The notes under the pieces were generated by a model. That model was not told the origin of the DNA and did not search any database. It saw only the letters and a program-made list of their open reading frames with translations. The position numbers and the translations under genes were made by a program. A DNA stretch of 64,000 nucleotides. It comes from Streptomyces sp. yr375 (lineage in GTDB: Bacteria > Actinomycetota > Actinomycetes > Streptomycetales > Streptomycetaceae). The stretch spans positions 62,001 to 126,000 of the forward strand of contig NZ_FOFF01000006.1 in the NCBI RefSeq assembly GCF_900110755.1. The letters run 5' to 3'. Positions 29,592 to 39,140 of this stretch are shown one piece after another. Position 1 is the first letter of the stretch, and every line of letters begins with the position of its first letter.

Positions 29592-30698
29592 ATGATCGAA
29601 ACGCCGTCCTTGGTGGACCAGTACTGCCACGGCGTCCTGAGAACGGAGCTGGGTCTCGGCACCTTCGAGGCCCAGTTGTCGCGCTCCGAGGGCCCGCCCG
29701 CCTCGGGCACGACGTTCTTCGACACGCAGACGGGGTTCGCGGTACGCCGCTGGTGCCCGCCGCTGCTCGGCCTGGAACCGCACGCCCCGCCCGCCCGCTA
29801 TCTCGCCCGGCGTCGAGAACTCGGCGTACTGGAATCGGGGCGCCGGCTGCTGCGCGGCAGCGGCATCACCACCTACCTGGTCGACACGGGCCTGCCCGGC
29901 GACCTCACCGGACCGGCCGAACTGGCCTCGGCCGGGGCCGCCGAGGCCCGCGAGATCGTGCGCCTGGAACTCCTCGCCGAACAGGTCGCCGACACCTCCG
30001 GCACCGTCGAGTCGTTCCTCGCCAACCTCGCCGAGGCGGTCCACGGGGCCGCCGCGAACGCCGTGGCCTTCACCTCCGTCGCGGGCGTCCGGCACGGCCT
30101 CGCCCTCGCGCCCGAGCCGCCCGGGCCGGGGGAGGTGCGGGGCGCGGCCGGCCGCTGGCTGGCCGCCCGCCGGGTCGGCGGCGAACTGAGCGACCCGGTG
30201 CTGCTACGGCACCTGCTGTGGATCGCCGTCGCCTCGGGACTGCCCCTGCAACTGCACGCGGGGCTCGGAGCGCCCGAGGCGCGCGTCGACCGCACCGACC
30301 CCGTGCTGCTCACCGACTTCGTCCGCGCGACGGCAGGCCTCGGCACCGACCTCGTCCTGCTGCACGCCTACCCCTACCACCGCCACGCCGCCCACCTCGC
30401 GGGCGTCTTCCCGCACGTCTACGCCGACTGCGGCGCGGCCCTCGTCCGCACCGGTGCCCGCGCCGCGACGATCCTCGCGGAGATCCTGGAACTCGCCCCC
30501 TTCGGCAAGATCCTCTTCTCCAGCGGCGCGCGGGGCCTGCCCGAACTGCACGTGGTCGGCGCCCGCCTCTTCCGCGAGGCCCTGGCCCGCGTCCTGGGCA
30601 CCTGGGTCGCCCAGGACGCCTGGTCCCTGTCGGACGCCCAACGGGTGGCCGGCCTGATCGCGGCGGGAAACGCCCGCAGGGTGTACGGCCTGGGCTGA
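29592..30698 (+). CDS. Amidohydrolase-family protein (FluG N-domain-like) with altered metal site
   Basis: A 368-residue TIM-barrel amidohydrolase related to the N-terminal domain of FluG. Expected features include LPLQLHAGLG, LVLLHAYPYHRHAAHLA and the C-terminal ILFSSGARGLPELH. The first metal motif, normally HxH after strand 1, reads DQYCH at residues 9-13, so the first His is missing. Catalysis may be changed or lost, or Cys may serve as ligand (inference). ATG at 29592 after GGGGAG. Substrate unknown. Confidence 0.8.
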   Translation: MIETPSLVDQYCHGVLRTELGLGTFEAQLSRSEGPPASGTTFFDTQTGFAVRRWCPPLLGLEPHAPPARYLARRRELGVLESGRRLLRGSGITTYLVDTGLPGDLTGPAELASAGAAEAREIVRLELLAEQVADTSGTVESFLANLAEAVHGAAANAVAFTSVAGVRHGLALAPEPPGPGEVRGAAGRWLAARRVGGELSDPVLLRHLLWIAVASGLPLQLHAGLGAPEARVDRTDPVLLTDFVRATAGLGTDLVLLHAYPYHRHAAHLAGVFPHVYADCGAALVRTGARAATILAEILELAPFGKILFSSGARGLPELHVVGARLFREALARVLGTWVAQDAWSLSDAQRVAGLIAAGNARRVYGLG

Positions 30699-30747
30699 GG
30701 CAAGGGCCCGCCTGATCTCCGAACGGTGAGTGACTCGCCGGCGTGCC

Positions 30748-31779
30748 TCACACGGATGTGTCGGCCGTCGCCCTGGTCGCCGGGATGGGCAGGTCGAGCT
30801 TCGGGGTGGGGCGTTCGCGGAGGGACAGCAGGATGCGGAGTACCGCGATCCATACCAGGCAGGAGCCGAGCATGTGGATGCCGACCAGGGTTTCGGGGAG
30901 GTCCGTGAAGTACTGGACGTAGCCCACCGCGCCCTGGAGGAGCAGGACGGCGAACAGGTCGCGGGTGCGGTTCAGGGCGTCCTTGGGGGAGTCGACCGCC
31001 TTCAGGACGAACCACAGGGCGAAGGTCAGGGTCACGACGATCCAGGCGAGGACGGCGTGCAGCTTGCTCACCGTCTCCCAGTCCAGCGGCATCCGCTCGA
31101 CCTCGCTGGAGTCGCCCGCGTGCGGACCGGACCCGGTGACCACCGTGCCGACGGCGATCAGCAGCGCCGACGCGACGACCAGGAACCACACCAGTTGCCG
31201 CACGGACGTGCCGACCAGCGGCTCGGGCGCGCCGTCGCCCTCCCGGGTGCGCTGCCACATCAGCGTGGCGACGGCGGTGAGCGCCGAGGCCAGCAGGAAG
31301 TGCGCGGCGACCGTGTACGGGTTCAGCCCGACGAGGACCACGATGCCGCCGAGGATCGCGTTGCCCATCACGAGCCAGAACTGCGCCCAGCCCAGCCGGG
31401 TCAGGCTCCGGCGGTACGGCTTCTCGGCGCGCGCGGCGACGATCGCCCAGCCGACGGCCGCGCACAGCACGTACGTCAGCATCCGGTTGCCGAACTCGAT
31501 CGCGCCGTGGAAGCCCATCTCGCTGGTCGCGGTGAGCGAGTCGGCGGTGCATTTCGGCCAGGTCGGGCAGCCGAGGCCGGAACCCGTGAGCCGGACTGCG
31601 CCGCCGGTGACCACGATGACCACCGACATCACGAGCGCGGACAGGGCCGCCCGCCGCACCGTCCGGGGGGTCGGGGTCCAGCGTTCGGCGATGAAGGCGA
31701 GCGGGTTGCGCACGGCGGCTACGGCGTCGGCACGGGTCAGGTTCGGCACGCGCACCATCGTAGGCGGCCGCTTGTGCAC
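30748..31779 (-). CDS. ctaA: Haem A synthase (CtaA/COX15)
   Basis: Oxidises haem O to haem A. A 343-residue membrane protein with eight hydrophobic segments and four conserved helix histidines: FHGAIEFGNRM, AAHFLLAS, SKLHAVLAW and GIHMLGS, the haem ligands of this family. VRLTGSGLGCPTWPKC is the signature after the first helix; its Cys pair matches the redox Cys of Bacillus-type CtaA. An ATG at 31758 (MVRVPN) may be the start rather than 31779. It is monocistronic, next to the ABC exporter. Confidence 0.95.
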   Translation of the reverse strand: MHKRPPTMVRVPNLTRADAVAAVRNPLAFIAERWTPTPRTVRRAALSALVMSVVIVVTGGAVRLTGSGLGCPTWPKCTADSLTATSEMGFHGAIEFGNRMLTYVLCAAVGWAIVAARAEKPYRRSLTRLGWAQFWLVMGNAILGGIVVLVGLNPYTVAAHFLLASALTAVATLMWQRTREGDGAPEPLVGTSVRQLVWFLVVASALLIAVGTVVTGSGPHAGDSSEVERMPLDWETVSKLHAVLAWIVVTLTFALWFVLKAVDSPKDALNRTRDLFAVLLLQGAVGYVQYFTDLPETLVGIHMLGSCLVWIAVLRILLSLRERPTPKLDLPIPATRATADTSV

Positions 31780-31834
31780 GCTTTCACGAGGGTCCCCCGT
31801 GCTCCCTCGCGCCCACTTGTGCCCCTCTGCGTCC

Positions 31835-32641
31835 CTACTCCCAGCGGAAGAAGCGGCCCGCCGCCGTGAGGCCGACGACCGCCCAGGCCGCCAGGATCCC
31901 CAGGTCGGCCCAGGGCATGCCCGCGCCGTGCTGGAGGACGTCGCGCAGGCCGTCGGAGAGGGCGGCGATGGGCAGCAGGCCGAGCGCGTCCTGCACGGCG
32001 GGCGGGAACTTGTCGAGCGGGACGATCACCCCGCCGCCCACCAGCAGCAGCAGGAAGACCAGGTTGGCCGCGGCGAGCGTCGCCTCCGCCTTCAGGGTGC
32101 CCGCCATCAGCAGCCCGAGGCCCGAGAACGCGGCCGTGCCGAGGACCAGGAGCAGCACGACGGCCACCGGGTCGCCGTGCGGGTGCCAGCCCAGCGCGAA
32201 GGCGATCACCGTCAGCAGGAGCACCTGGAGGATCTCGGTGACCAGGACCGACAGCGTCTTCGCCGTCATCAGGCCCCAGCGCGGGAGCGGCGAGGAGGCG
32301 AGCCGCTTCAGGACGCCGTAGCGGCGTTCGAAGCCGGTCGCGATGGCCTGGCCGGTGAAGGCCGTGGACAGCACGGCGAGGGCGAGGATGCCGGGGGCGA
32401 GGAAGTCCACCGCCCTGCCCGCGCCGGTGTCGACGATGTCCACGCTGCTGAACAGGACCAGCAGCAGGGTCGGGATCACGACGGTGAGCAGCAGTTGCTC
32501 GCCGTTGCGCAGCAGCATCTTCGTCTCCAGCGCCGCCTGCGCCCCGATCATGCGGGGGAGGGGCGCGGCCCCGGGGTCCGGCGCGTAGGTGCCGGGGGTG
32601 GTGGAGCCGGAGGAGGCGGAGGGGGCGGAGGTGGTGGTCAT
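31835..32641 (-). CDS. ABC-2 type transporter permease
   Basis: A 268-residue ABC-2 permease. A Ser/Thr/Pro-rich leader of about 30 residues precedes six hydrophobic segments; FERRYGVLKRLASSPLPR is the conserved cytoplasmic loop seen in daunorubicin-type and NodJ-like exporters. It overlaps its ATPase partner by ATGA. It lies next to ctaA, a frequent arrangement in actinobacteria, but the substrate is unknown. Confidence 0.92.
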   Translation of the reverse strand: MTTTSAPSASSGSTTPGTYAPDPGAAPLPRMIGAQAALETKMLLRNGEQLLLTVVIPTLLLVLFSSVDIVDTGAGRAVDFLAPGILALAVLSTAFTGQAIATGFERRYGVLKRLASSPLPRWGLMTAKTLSVLVTEILQVLLLTVIAFALGWHPHGDPVAVVLLLVLGTAAFSGLGLLMAGTLKAEATLAAANLVFLLLLVGGGVIVPLDKFPPAVQDALGLLPIAALSDGLRDVLQHGAGMPWADLGILAAWAVVGLTAAGRFFRWE

Positions 32642-33561
32642 GAGCGCAGCTCCTTGCCGGTCAGCTCAAGGAAGACGTCTTCGAGGGTGTGCCGTTCGAC
32701 CGAGATGCGGTCCGGCATCACCCCGTGCTGCGCGCACCACGAGGTGACCGTCGCCAGCAGTTGCGGGTCGATCTTGCCCGTGACGCGGTAGGAGCCCGGG
32801 GTCAGCTCGGCGGCGGCGCTGTCGGCGGGCAGGGCCTTGAGCAGGGAGTTCACGTCGAGACCGGGGCGGCCGGTGAAGCGCAGGGTGTTCTCCGCGCCGC
32901 CGCGGCACAGCTCCTCGGGGGAGCCCTGGGCGATGACCCGGCCGGCGTCGATGATCGCGACGTCGTCGGCGAGCTGCTCGGCCTCGTCCATGTAGTGCGT
33001 GGTCAGGATGGTTGAGACGCCGTCCGCGCGCAGGTCCCGTACGAGGTCCCAGGTGGCGCGGCGGGCCTGCGGGTCGAGGCCGGCCGTCGGCTCGTCCAGG
33101 AACACCAGCTCCGGGCGGCCGACGACGGCCATGGCCAGCGCGAGCCGCTGCTGCTGGCCGCCGGACAGCCGCCGGTACGTCGTACGGCCGCAGGAGCCGA
33201 GGCCGAGGCGCTCGACGAGGGCGTCGACGTCCAGCGGACGCGCGTGCAGCTTCGCCATGTGGCGGAGCATCTCGTCGGCCCGCGCACCGGAGTACACACC
33301 CCCCGACTGGAGCATCACCCCGATCCGGGGGCGCAGGTCGGAGGCCTGTCTCACCGGGTCGAGGCCGAGGACGCGCACGGTGCCGGAGTCCGCGGTGCGG
33401 TACCCCTCGCAGGTCTCGATCGTGGTCGTCTTGCCGGCGCCGTTGGGTCCGAGGACGGCGGTGACGCCCGGCCGGGCCGTCAGGTCGAGGCCGTCCACCG
33501 CCGTCTTCGTCCCGTACCGCTTCACCAGGGCCTGGACCCGGACGACAGGCTCAGTTCGCAT
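32638..33561 (-). CDS. ABC transporter ATP-binding protein
   Basis: A 307-residue DrrA-like ABC ATPase. Walker A GPNGAGKTTTIE (about 38-49), signature LSGGQQQRLALAMA, Walker B LVFLDEPTAGLDP, H-loop TTHYMDEAEQL. The C-terminal 80 residues are the usual extension of drug/lipid-type exporters. It is the first gene of the two-gene exporter operon with the permease. Confidence 0.94.
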   Translation of the reverse strand: MRTEPVVRVQALVKRYGTKTAVDGLDLTARPGVTAVLGPNGAGKTTTIETCEGYRTADSGTVRVLGLDPVRQASDLRPRIGVMLQSGGVYSGARADEMLRHMAKLHARPLDVDALVERLGLGSCGRTTYRRLSGGQQQRLALAMAVVGRPELVFLDEPTAGLDPQARRATWDLVRDLRADGVSTILTTHYMDEAEQLADDVAIIDAGRVIAQGSPEELCRGGAENTLRFTGRPGLDVNSLLKALPADSAAAELTPGSYRVTGKIDPQLLATVTSWCAQHGVMPDRISVERHTLEDVFLELTGKELRS

Positions 33562-33661
33562 GGCTCAAGAGTCTAGGTTCGCGGGCGGGGGCGCGGACCG
33601 GCGGGTACGGGAAGTGGCCACGTACCACCGGTGGCCCGGGCGGGCGCGTCCCCGGGCGGGT

Positions 33662-34492
33662 TCAGAACTCCTCCTCGCGGGGCCGGTGCAGCGGCAGCCA
33701 CCGCTGCGCGTACGCCACGGCCGCCGCGACCGGAAACAGCCGTACGTCGGCCGCGCCCACCCTTCCCCGTACGACGTCCAGGTCGCGGTCGCGTTCGAAG
33801 TCGTGGCCGAGTTCGTCGAACCGGTCGGAGTCGATCGACACCTCGGTGACGACCTCCCACGCCCCGCCGGGCCCGGGCCTGCCGATCGCGACACGCGGGG
33901 CCGGTATCCGGTATTCGGCCAGGTGGAAGCTGGTGCAGGTGGCGTAACCGGCGCCCAGGAGCAGGACCCGGGCACCCGCCCGCTCCAGGTGGGCCAGCGG
34001 GCTGCGCTCGCCGAGCCGGCAGTCGGGGGCGTGTCCCTCGACGATCTCCGCCGCCCGCGCCCCGAGCGCCGCGAACGAGGTCTGCGGGTGGGCGCTGCGC
34101 AGCGCGCCGGGCCAGGTCCGTACGGTCTCCGGGAGCACGCCGATCCCGCGCGTGGGGGTGACGAGCGGGTCGTACGCCGGCATCGTGGCGCGGATCGGCG
34201 CCCACCACTCCTCGGGCACCGGCGGATTGGCCCACAGGGCCGGGTCGGACAGGTCGCCGGACTGGGCGGGGACCACCAGCGTGCCGTCCGGACCGAGCGC
34301 GTCGAGCAGCCCCTGGACGACGGCGACCGCGCCGCCGTTGACCCAGCCGAGGGAGCGCAGCGACGCGTGCACGAGGAGCGTCTCACCGGGGCGTACGCCG
34401 AGCGCGCGCAGCTCCGCGGCGAGGCTGGCGCGGGTGACGAGTGGGCCGGTCGGAGGGGGTGTCGGGGGGTGGGTCGGACGTGGTGTCGGCAT
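33662..34492 (-). CDS. AAC(3)-family aminoglycoside N-acetyltransferase-like protein
   Basis: Antibiotic-acetyltransferase fold of the AAC(3)/YokD family, which uses acetyl-CoA. Supporting motifs: [31 protein letters not shown], the conserved [23 protein letters not shown], and [20 protein letters not shown]. The start is set to ATG 34492 (MPTPRP); a TTG at 34546 would add 18 residues and cover a palindrome. The ribosome site is weak for both. It is divergent from sufR. Chromosomal homologues often do not give resistance; true substrate unknown. Confidence 0.85.
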   Translation of the reverse strand: MPTPRPTHPPTPPPTGPLVTRASLAAELRALGVRPGETLLVHASLRSLGWVNGGAVAVVQGLLDALGPDGTLVVPAQSGDLSDPALWANPPVPEEWWAPIRATMPAYDPLVTPTRGIGVLPETVRTWPGALRSAHPQTSFAALGARAAEIVEGHAPDCRLGERSPLAHLERAGARVLLLGAGYATCTSFHLAEYRIPAPRVAIGRPGPGGAWEVVTEVSIDSDRFDELGHDFERDRDLDVVRGRVGAADVRLFPVAAAVAYAQRWLPLHRPREEEF

Positions 34493-34534
34493 GGTCGGGC
34501 AGTCTTCACGACAGCCCCGCGCCGGGCCACCGAA

Positions 34535-34581
34535 TTGATCGATCAAAGATCATTCCCGCAGGTCAGATTAGGTTTACCTAA
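34535..34581. promoter_or_regulatory. Two palindromes between the AAC(3)-like gene and sufR
   Basis: TTGATCGATCAA (34535-34546) is a perfect 12-bp palindrome. TTAGGTTTACCTAA (34568-34581) has perfect 6-bp arms TTAGGT/ACCTAA around two bases. Its arms resemble the outer half-sites of the DmdR/IdeR iron box, but iron boxes place them seven bases apart. They are candidate operators for the divergent genes. Confidence 0.5.
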
Positions 34582-34616
34582 GTGATGCACCGCACCCGGG
34601 GTGGCGAGGACCCGGC

Positions 34617-34646
34617 TTGCCTGCCCCTGAGGAATTACGCAACAAT
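34617..34646 (+). promoter_or_regulatory. Candidate promoter of sufR giving a leaderless mRNA
   Basis: TTGCCT (34617-34622), 18-base spacer, AACAAT (34641-34646). The sufR GTG begins seven bases after the -10, the usual distance to a transcription start, and no ribosome-binding site precedes it. Confidence 0.4.
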
Positions 34647-34652
34647 GGCGTT

Positions 34653-35375
34653 GTGAAAAACGTTGGCGCGGCCCCGCAGGAGGAGCTCGCGACCGGTGAG
34701 CGCTCCACGCGCAACCGTGTCGCGCGGTCCATCCTGGACCACGGCCCGTCGACCGTCACCGACCTGGCCGGACGCCTCGGGCTCACCCCCGCCGCCGTCC
34801 GCCGCCACCTCGACGCACTGGTCGCCGACGGCGTCGTGGAGGCCCGCGAGCAGCGGGTGTACGGAGCGCGGACCCGCGGCCGCCCGGCCAAGGTCTTCGC
34901 TCTCACCGACTGCGGCCGTGACGCCTTCGACCAGTCCTACGACACGCTCGCCGCGGACGCCCTGCGTTTCATCCAGGACCGCTTCGGCGGGGACGAGGCG
35001 GTCGTCGCCTTCGCCCGCGCCCGGATGGCCGGACAGGCCGCCGCGTACCGCAAGGCGGTCGAGGCCGCCGCCCCCGACGGGCGGACCGAAGCCCTGGCCA
35101 AGGCCCTGAGCGCCGACGGGTACGCTGCTACGGCGCGCAGCGCACCGGTAGGTGAGCAGCTCTGCCAGCACCACTGCCCCGTCGCCCATGTAGCCGAAGA
35201 GTTCCCGCAGCTCTGCGAGGCGGAGACCGAGATCTTCTCCCAGTTGCTCGGCACGCACGTCCAGCGACTGGCGACCATCGCCCACGGCGACGGCGTGTGC
35301 ACCACGTTCATCCCCAAAGTTTCCACAGCGACCCACCACGCATCCGCAAGCACCGCCGGGAGGAACCCCGCATGA
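34653..35375 (+). CDS. sufR: Iron-sulfur cluster regulator SufR
   Basis: MarR/ArsR-type winged HTH repressor with a C-terminal Fe-S site that controls the suf operon. [31 protein letters not shown] (about 30-57), wing [15 protein letters not shown]. Candidate cluster cysteines: C-QHH-C, FPQLC and DGVCTTF in the last 80 residues, the pattern of actinobacterial SufR. GTG at 34653 is the likely start; the upstream in-frame TTG falls inside the candidate promoter. It overlaps sufB by ATGA, so the regulator is part of its own operon. Confidence 0.92.
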   Translation: MKNVGAAPQEELATGERSTRNRVARSILDHGPSTVTDLAGRLGLTPAAVRRHLDALVADGVVEAREQRVYGARTRGRPAKVFALTDCGRDAFDQSYDTLAADALRFIQDRFGGDEAVVAFARARMAGQAAAYRKAVEAAAPDGRTEALAKALSADGYAATARSAPVGEQLCQHHCPVAHVAEEFPQLCEAETEIFSQLLGTHVQRLATIAHGDGVCTTFIPKVSTATHHASASTAGRNPA

Positions 35376-36796
35376 CGCTCCCCATCGAGGAGACCGCCCA
35401 CCCCGAGCTCGAGGGTCTGGGCAACTACGAATACGGCTGGGCCGACTCCGACGTGGCTGGTGCCTCTGCCAAGCGCGGCATCAACGAGGACGTCGTCCGC
35501 GACATCTCCGGCAAGAAGTCCGAGCCGGAGTGGATGACCAAGCTCCGCCTCAAGGGTCTGCGCCTGTTCGAGAAGAAGCCCATGCCCAACTGGGGCTCGG
35601 ACCTCTCGGGCATCGACTTCGACAACATCAAGTACTTCGTGCGCTCCACGGAGAAGCAGGCGGAGTCCTGGGAGGACCTGCCCGAGGACATCAAGAACAC
35701 GTACGACCGGCTCGGCATCCCGGAGGCGGAGAAGCAGCGCCTCGTCGCGGGCGTCGCCGCCCAGTACGAGTCCGAGGTCGTCTACCACCAGATCCGTGAG
35801 GACCTGGAGGAGCAGGGCGTCATCTTCCTCGACACCGACACCGCGCTGAAGCAGCACCCGGAGCTCTTCAAGGAGTACTTCGGCACCGTCATCCCGGTCG
35901 GCGACAACAAGTTCGCGTCGCTGAACAGCGCGGTGTGGTCCGGCGGCTCCTTCATCTACGTGCCGAAGGGCGTGCACGTCGAGATCCCGCTCCAGGCCTA
36001 CTTCCGTATCAACACGGAGAACATGGGCCAGTTCGAGCGGACCCTGATCATCGTCGACGAGGGCGCGTACGTGCACTACGTCGAGGGGTGTACGGCCCCG
36101 ATCTACAAGTCGGACTCGCTGCACAGCGCCGTGGTCGAGATCATCGTCAAGAAGAACGCCCGCTGCCGCTACACGACCATCCAGAACTGGTCGAACAACG
36201 TCTACAACCTGGTCACCAAGCGCGCCGTGGCGTACGAGGGCGCGACCATGGAGTGGATCGACGGCAACATCGGCTCCAAGGTGACGATGAAGTACCCGGC
36301 CGTCTACCTGATGGGCGAGCACGCCAAGGGCGAGACCCTCTCCATCGCCTTCGCGGGCGAGGGCCAGCACCAGGACGCCGGCTCCAAGATGGTCCACATG
36401 GCGCCGAACACGTCCTCCAACATCGTGTCGAAGTCCGTTGCGCGTGGTGGCGGTCGTACGTCCTACCGTGGTCTCGTCGAGATCGGCGAGGGCGCCCACG
36501 GCTCCAAGTCCAACGTGCTGTGCGACGCGCTGCTCGTCGACACCATCTCCCGCTCCGACACGTACCCCTACGTGGACGTCCGTGAGGACGACGTGTCCAT
36601 GGGCCACGAGGCCACCGTCTCCAAGGTCTCCGACGACCAGCTCTTCTACCTGATGAGCCGTGGTCTGAGCGAGTTCGAGGCGATGGCGATGATCGTGCGC
36701 GGCTTCGTCGAGCCCATCGCGAAGGAGCTGCCCATGGAGTACGCCCTCGAGCTCAACCGGCTGATCGAGCTCCAGATGGAAGGCGCGGTCGGCTAA
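35372..36796 (+). CDS. sufB: Fe-S cluster assembly scaffold SufB
   Basis: Scaffold subunit of SufBCD on which Fe-S clusters are built. The 474 residues show the SufB core beta-helix: [49 protein letters not shown], the C-terminal [13 protein letters not shown] and [21 protein letters not shown] at 35372 with GGGAGGAA upstream. sufD follows after 58 bp. Confidence 0.97.
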   Translation: MTLPIEETAHPELEGLGNYEYGWADSDVAGASAKRGINEDVVRDISGKKSEPEWMTKLRLKGLRLFEKKPMPNWGSDLSGIDFDNIKYFVRSTEKQAESWEDLPEDIKNTYDRLGIPEAEKQRLVAGVAAQYESEVVYHQIREDLEEQGVIFLDTDTALKQHPELFKEYFGTVIPVGDNKFASLNSAVWSGGSFIYVPKGVHVEIPLQAYFRINTENMGQFERTLIIVDEGAYVHYVEGCTAPIYKSDSLHSAVVEIIVKKNARCRYTTIQNWSNNVYNLVTKRAVAYEGATMEWIDGNIGSKVTMKYPAVYLMGEHAKGETLSIAFAGEGQHQDAGSKMVHMAPNTSSNIVSKSVARGGGRTSYRGLVEIGEGAHGSKSNVLCDALLVDTISRSDTYPYVDVREDDVSMGHEATVSKVSDDQLFYLMSRGLSEFEAMAMIVRGFVEPIAKELPMEYALELNRLIELQMEGAVG

Positions 36797-36854
36797 CCGT
36801 CGACTGCTGTACCCATCAAGCCACTCACGCAAGAAAGCGAGCAGACCGACAGCC

Positions 36855-38036
36855 ATGGCTGAGGCTCAGAACATCCCGGTGGGGTCTACCACCGCCGGCC
36901 AGATCGCGGTGGCCGCCGAGTCGACCGTCGCCACGCGCATGAGCGCGCCCCCGTCCTTCGACGTGGCGGACTTCCCGGTCCCCCACGGCCGCGAGGAGGA
37001 GTGGCGGTTCACGCCGCTGGAGCGGCTGCGCGGGCTGCACGACGGCACCGCCGCCGCGACCGACGGGGCCGTCAAGGTCGCCGTCGAGGCCCCCGAGGGC
37101 GTCACCGTCGAACTCGTCGACCGTGACGACGCCCGGCTCGGCCGGGCCGGCACCCCCGTGGACCGGGTCGCCGCCCAGGCGTACTCCGCGTTCGAGAAGG
37201 CCGGCGTGATCACCGTCCCCAAGGACCTGGTGCTCACCGAGCCGATCCGCGTCGCGGTGCACGGCGAGGGCGGGGTGTCCTACGCCCACCAGGTCATCGA
37301 GCTGGGCGCCTTCGCCGAGGCCGTCGTCGTCCTCGACCACACCGGTGACGCCGTGGTCGCCGCCAACGTCGAGTACGTCCTCGGGGACGGCGCGAAGCTG
37401 ACCGTCGTCTCCATCCAGGACTGGGACGACAAGGCCGTGCACGTCGCCCAGCACAACACCCTCATCGGGCGCGACGCCACCTTCAAGTCGGTCGTCGTGA
37501 CCTTCGGCGGCGACCTCGTCCGCCTCCACCCGCGCGTGACGTACGCCGGTCCCGGCGGCGAGGCCGAGCTGCTCGGCCTGTACTTCACGGACGCCGGCCA
37601 GCACCAGGAGCACCGCCTGCTGGTCGACCACAACGTCCCGCACTGCAAGTCCAACGTCGTCTACAAGGGCGCGCTGCAGGGCGAGGCCGCGCACGCGGTG
37701 TGGATCGGCGACGTGCTCATCGAGGCCAAGGCCGAGGGCACCGACACCTACGAGCTCAACCGCAACCTGGTGCTGACCGACGGCGCCCGGGTCGACTCCG
37801 TGCCGAACCTGGAGATCGAGACCGGCGAGATCGTCGGCGCCGGCCACGCCTCCGCCACCGGCCGTTTCGACGACGAGCAGCTCTTCTACCTGATGGCCCG
37901 AGGCATCCCGGCCGACGAGGCCCGCCGCCTCGTGGTCCGCGGCTTCTTCGCCGAACTGGTCCAGCAGATCGGTGTCGACGACATCGAGGAGCGGCTGCTC
38001 GCCAGGATCGAGACCGAGCTGGAAGCCACCGTCTGA
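36855..38036 (+). CDS. sufD: Fe-S cluster assembly protein SufD
   Basis: Partner of SufB in the SufBCD scaffold. The 393-residue protein has the N-terminal GREEEWRFTPLERLRGL and the shared SufB/SufD C-terminal core: DHNVPHCKSNVVYKGAL, RVDSVPNLEIET, ASATGRFDDEQLFYLMARG. His in DHNVPHC is the conserved active residue of SufD. Its stop overlaps the ferredoxin start (TGATG). Confidence 0.96.
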   Translation: MAEAQNIPVGSTTAGQIAVAAESTVATRMSAPPSFDVADFPVPHGREEEWRFTPLERLRGLHDGTAAATDGAVKVAVEAPEGVTVELVDRDDARLGRAGTPVDRVAAQAYSAFEKAGVITVPKDLVLTEPIRVAVHGEGGVSYAHQVIELGAFAEAVVVLDHTGDAVVAANVEYVLGDGAKLTVVSIQDWDDKAVHVAQHNTLIGRDATFKSVVVTFGGDLVRLHPRVTYAGPGGEAELLGLYFTDAGQHQEHRLLVDHNVPHCKSNVVYKGALQGEAAHAVWIGDVLIEAKAEGTDTYELNRNLVLTDGARVDSVPNLEIETGEIVGAGHASATGRFDDEQLFYLMARGIPADEARRLVVRGFFAELVQQIGVDDIEERLLARIETELEATV

Positions 38037-38368
38037 TGGCCGACGACCGTGTTCCGTTCCTTCGCGCCTGCGGGCTGAGCGAGCTGGCGGAGGACACCCC
38101 GAAGCGGGTGGAACTCGACGGCACGCCGGTCTCGGTCGTCCGTACCGAGGGCGAGGTGTTCGCCATCCACGACATCTGCTCGCACGCGAACGTCTCGCTC
38201 TCCGAGGGCGAGGTGGAGGACTGCCAGATCGAGTGCTGGCTGCACGGCTCCAGCTTCGACCTGCGCACCGGCAAGCCGTCCGGCCTTCCCGCGACGCGCC
38301 CCGTCCCCGTATATCCCGTAAAGATCGAAGGGGACGACGTGCTCGTCTCCCTCACCCAGGAGTCCTGA
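38036..38368 (+). CDS. Rieske-type [2Fe-2S] ferredoxin of the SUF operon
   Basis: A 110-residue protein with a Rieske cluster motif: Cys48-x-His50 and Cys67-x2-His70 (CSH ... CWLH), as in dioxygenase ferredoxins. In actinobacterial suf operons this gene regularly sits between sufD and sufC and is taken to supply electrons for cluster assembly (family knowledge, not shown here). ATG at 38036 overlaps the sufD stop; sufC begins 8 bp later. Confidence 0.93.
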   Translation: MADDRVPFLRACGLSELAEDTPKRVELDGTPVSVVRTEGEVFAIHDICSHANVSLSEGEVEDCQIECWLHGSSFDLRTGKPSGLPATRPVPVYPVKIEGDDVLVSLTQES

Positions 38369-38375
38369 GGCACCC

Positions 38376-39140
38376 ATGGCAACGCTTGAAATCCACGACC
38401 TGCACGTCACCGTCGAGGCCGACAACGCCACGAAGGAGATCCTCAAGGGCGTCGACCTGACCGTGAAGCAGGGCGAGACGCACGCCATCATGGGCCCCAA
38501 CGGCTCCGGCAAGTCGACCCTCGCCTACTCGCTCGCGGGCCACCCCAAGTACACGGTCACCAGCGGCACCGTCACCCTCGACGGCGAGGACGTCCTCGAG
38601 ATGTCCGTCGACGAGCGCGCCCGCGCCGGCCTGTTCCTGGCGATGCAGTACCCGGTCGAGATCCCCGGCGTCTCGGTCTCCAACTTCCTGCGCACCTCCG
38701 CCACCGCCGTCCGCGGCGAGGCCCCCAAGCTGCGCACCTGGGTGAAGGAGGTCAAGGAGGCCATGCAGCGCCTCAACATGGACCCCGCCTTCGCCGAGCG
38801 CAACGTCAACGAGGGCTTCTCCGGCGGCGAGAAGAAGCGCCACGAGATCCTCCAGCTCGAACTGCTGCGGCCGAAGGTCGCGATCCTCGACGAGACGGAC
38901 TCCGGTCTGGACGTCGACGCCCTGCGCATCGTCTCCGAGGGCGTCAACCGCGTCCGCGAGACCGGCGAGGTCGGCACCCTGCTGATCACGCACTACACGC
39001 GCATCCTGCGCTACATCAAGCCCGACTTCGTGCACGTCTTCTCCGACGGCCGGATCGCCGAGTCCGGCGGCGCCGAACTCGCCGACAAGCTGGAGAACGA
39101 GGGCTACGAGGCTTACACGAAGGGTGGCGTATCCGCGTGA
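38376..39140 (+). CDS. sufC: Fe-S cluster assembly ATPase SufC
   Basis: ABC-type ATPase that powers SufBCD. The 254-residue sequence has Walker A GPNGSGKSTLAYSLAG (about 37-52), signature FSGGEKKRHEILQ, Walker B ILDETDSGLDVDAL and H-loop THYTR. It starts 8 bp after the ferredoxin and overlaps sufS by GTGA. Confidence 0.97.
   Translation: MATLEIHDLHVTVEADNATKEILKGVDLTVKQGETHAIMGPNGSGKSTLAYSLAGHPKYTVTSGTVTLDGEDVLEMSVDERARAGLFLAMQYPVEIPGVSVSNFLRTSATAVRGEAPKLRTWVKEVKEAMQRLNMDPAFAERNVNEGFSGGEKKRHEILQLELLRPKVAILDETDSGLDVDALRIVSEGVNRVRETGEVGTLLITHYTRILRYIKPDFVHVFSDGRIAESGGAELADKLENEGYEAYTKGGVSA

Noticed and set aside
34568..34581. Canonical iron box (DmdR/IdeR)
   Set aside because: The outer half-sites match but are two bases apart rather than seven, so it is listed only as a palindrome.
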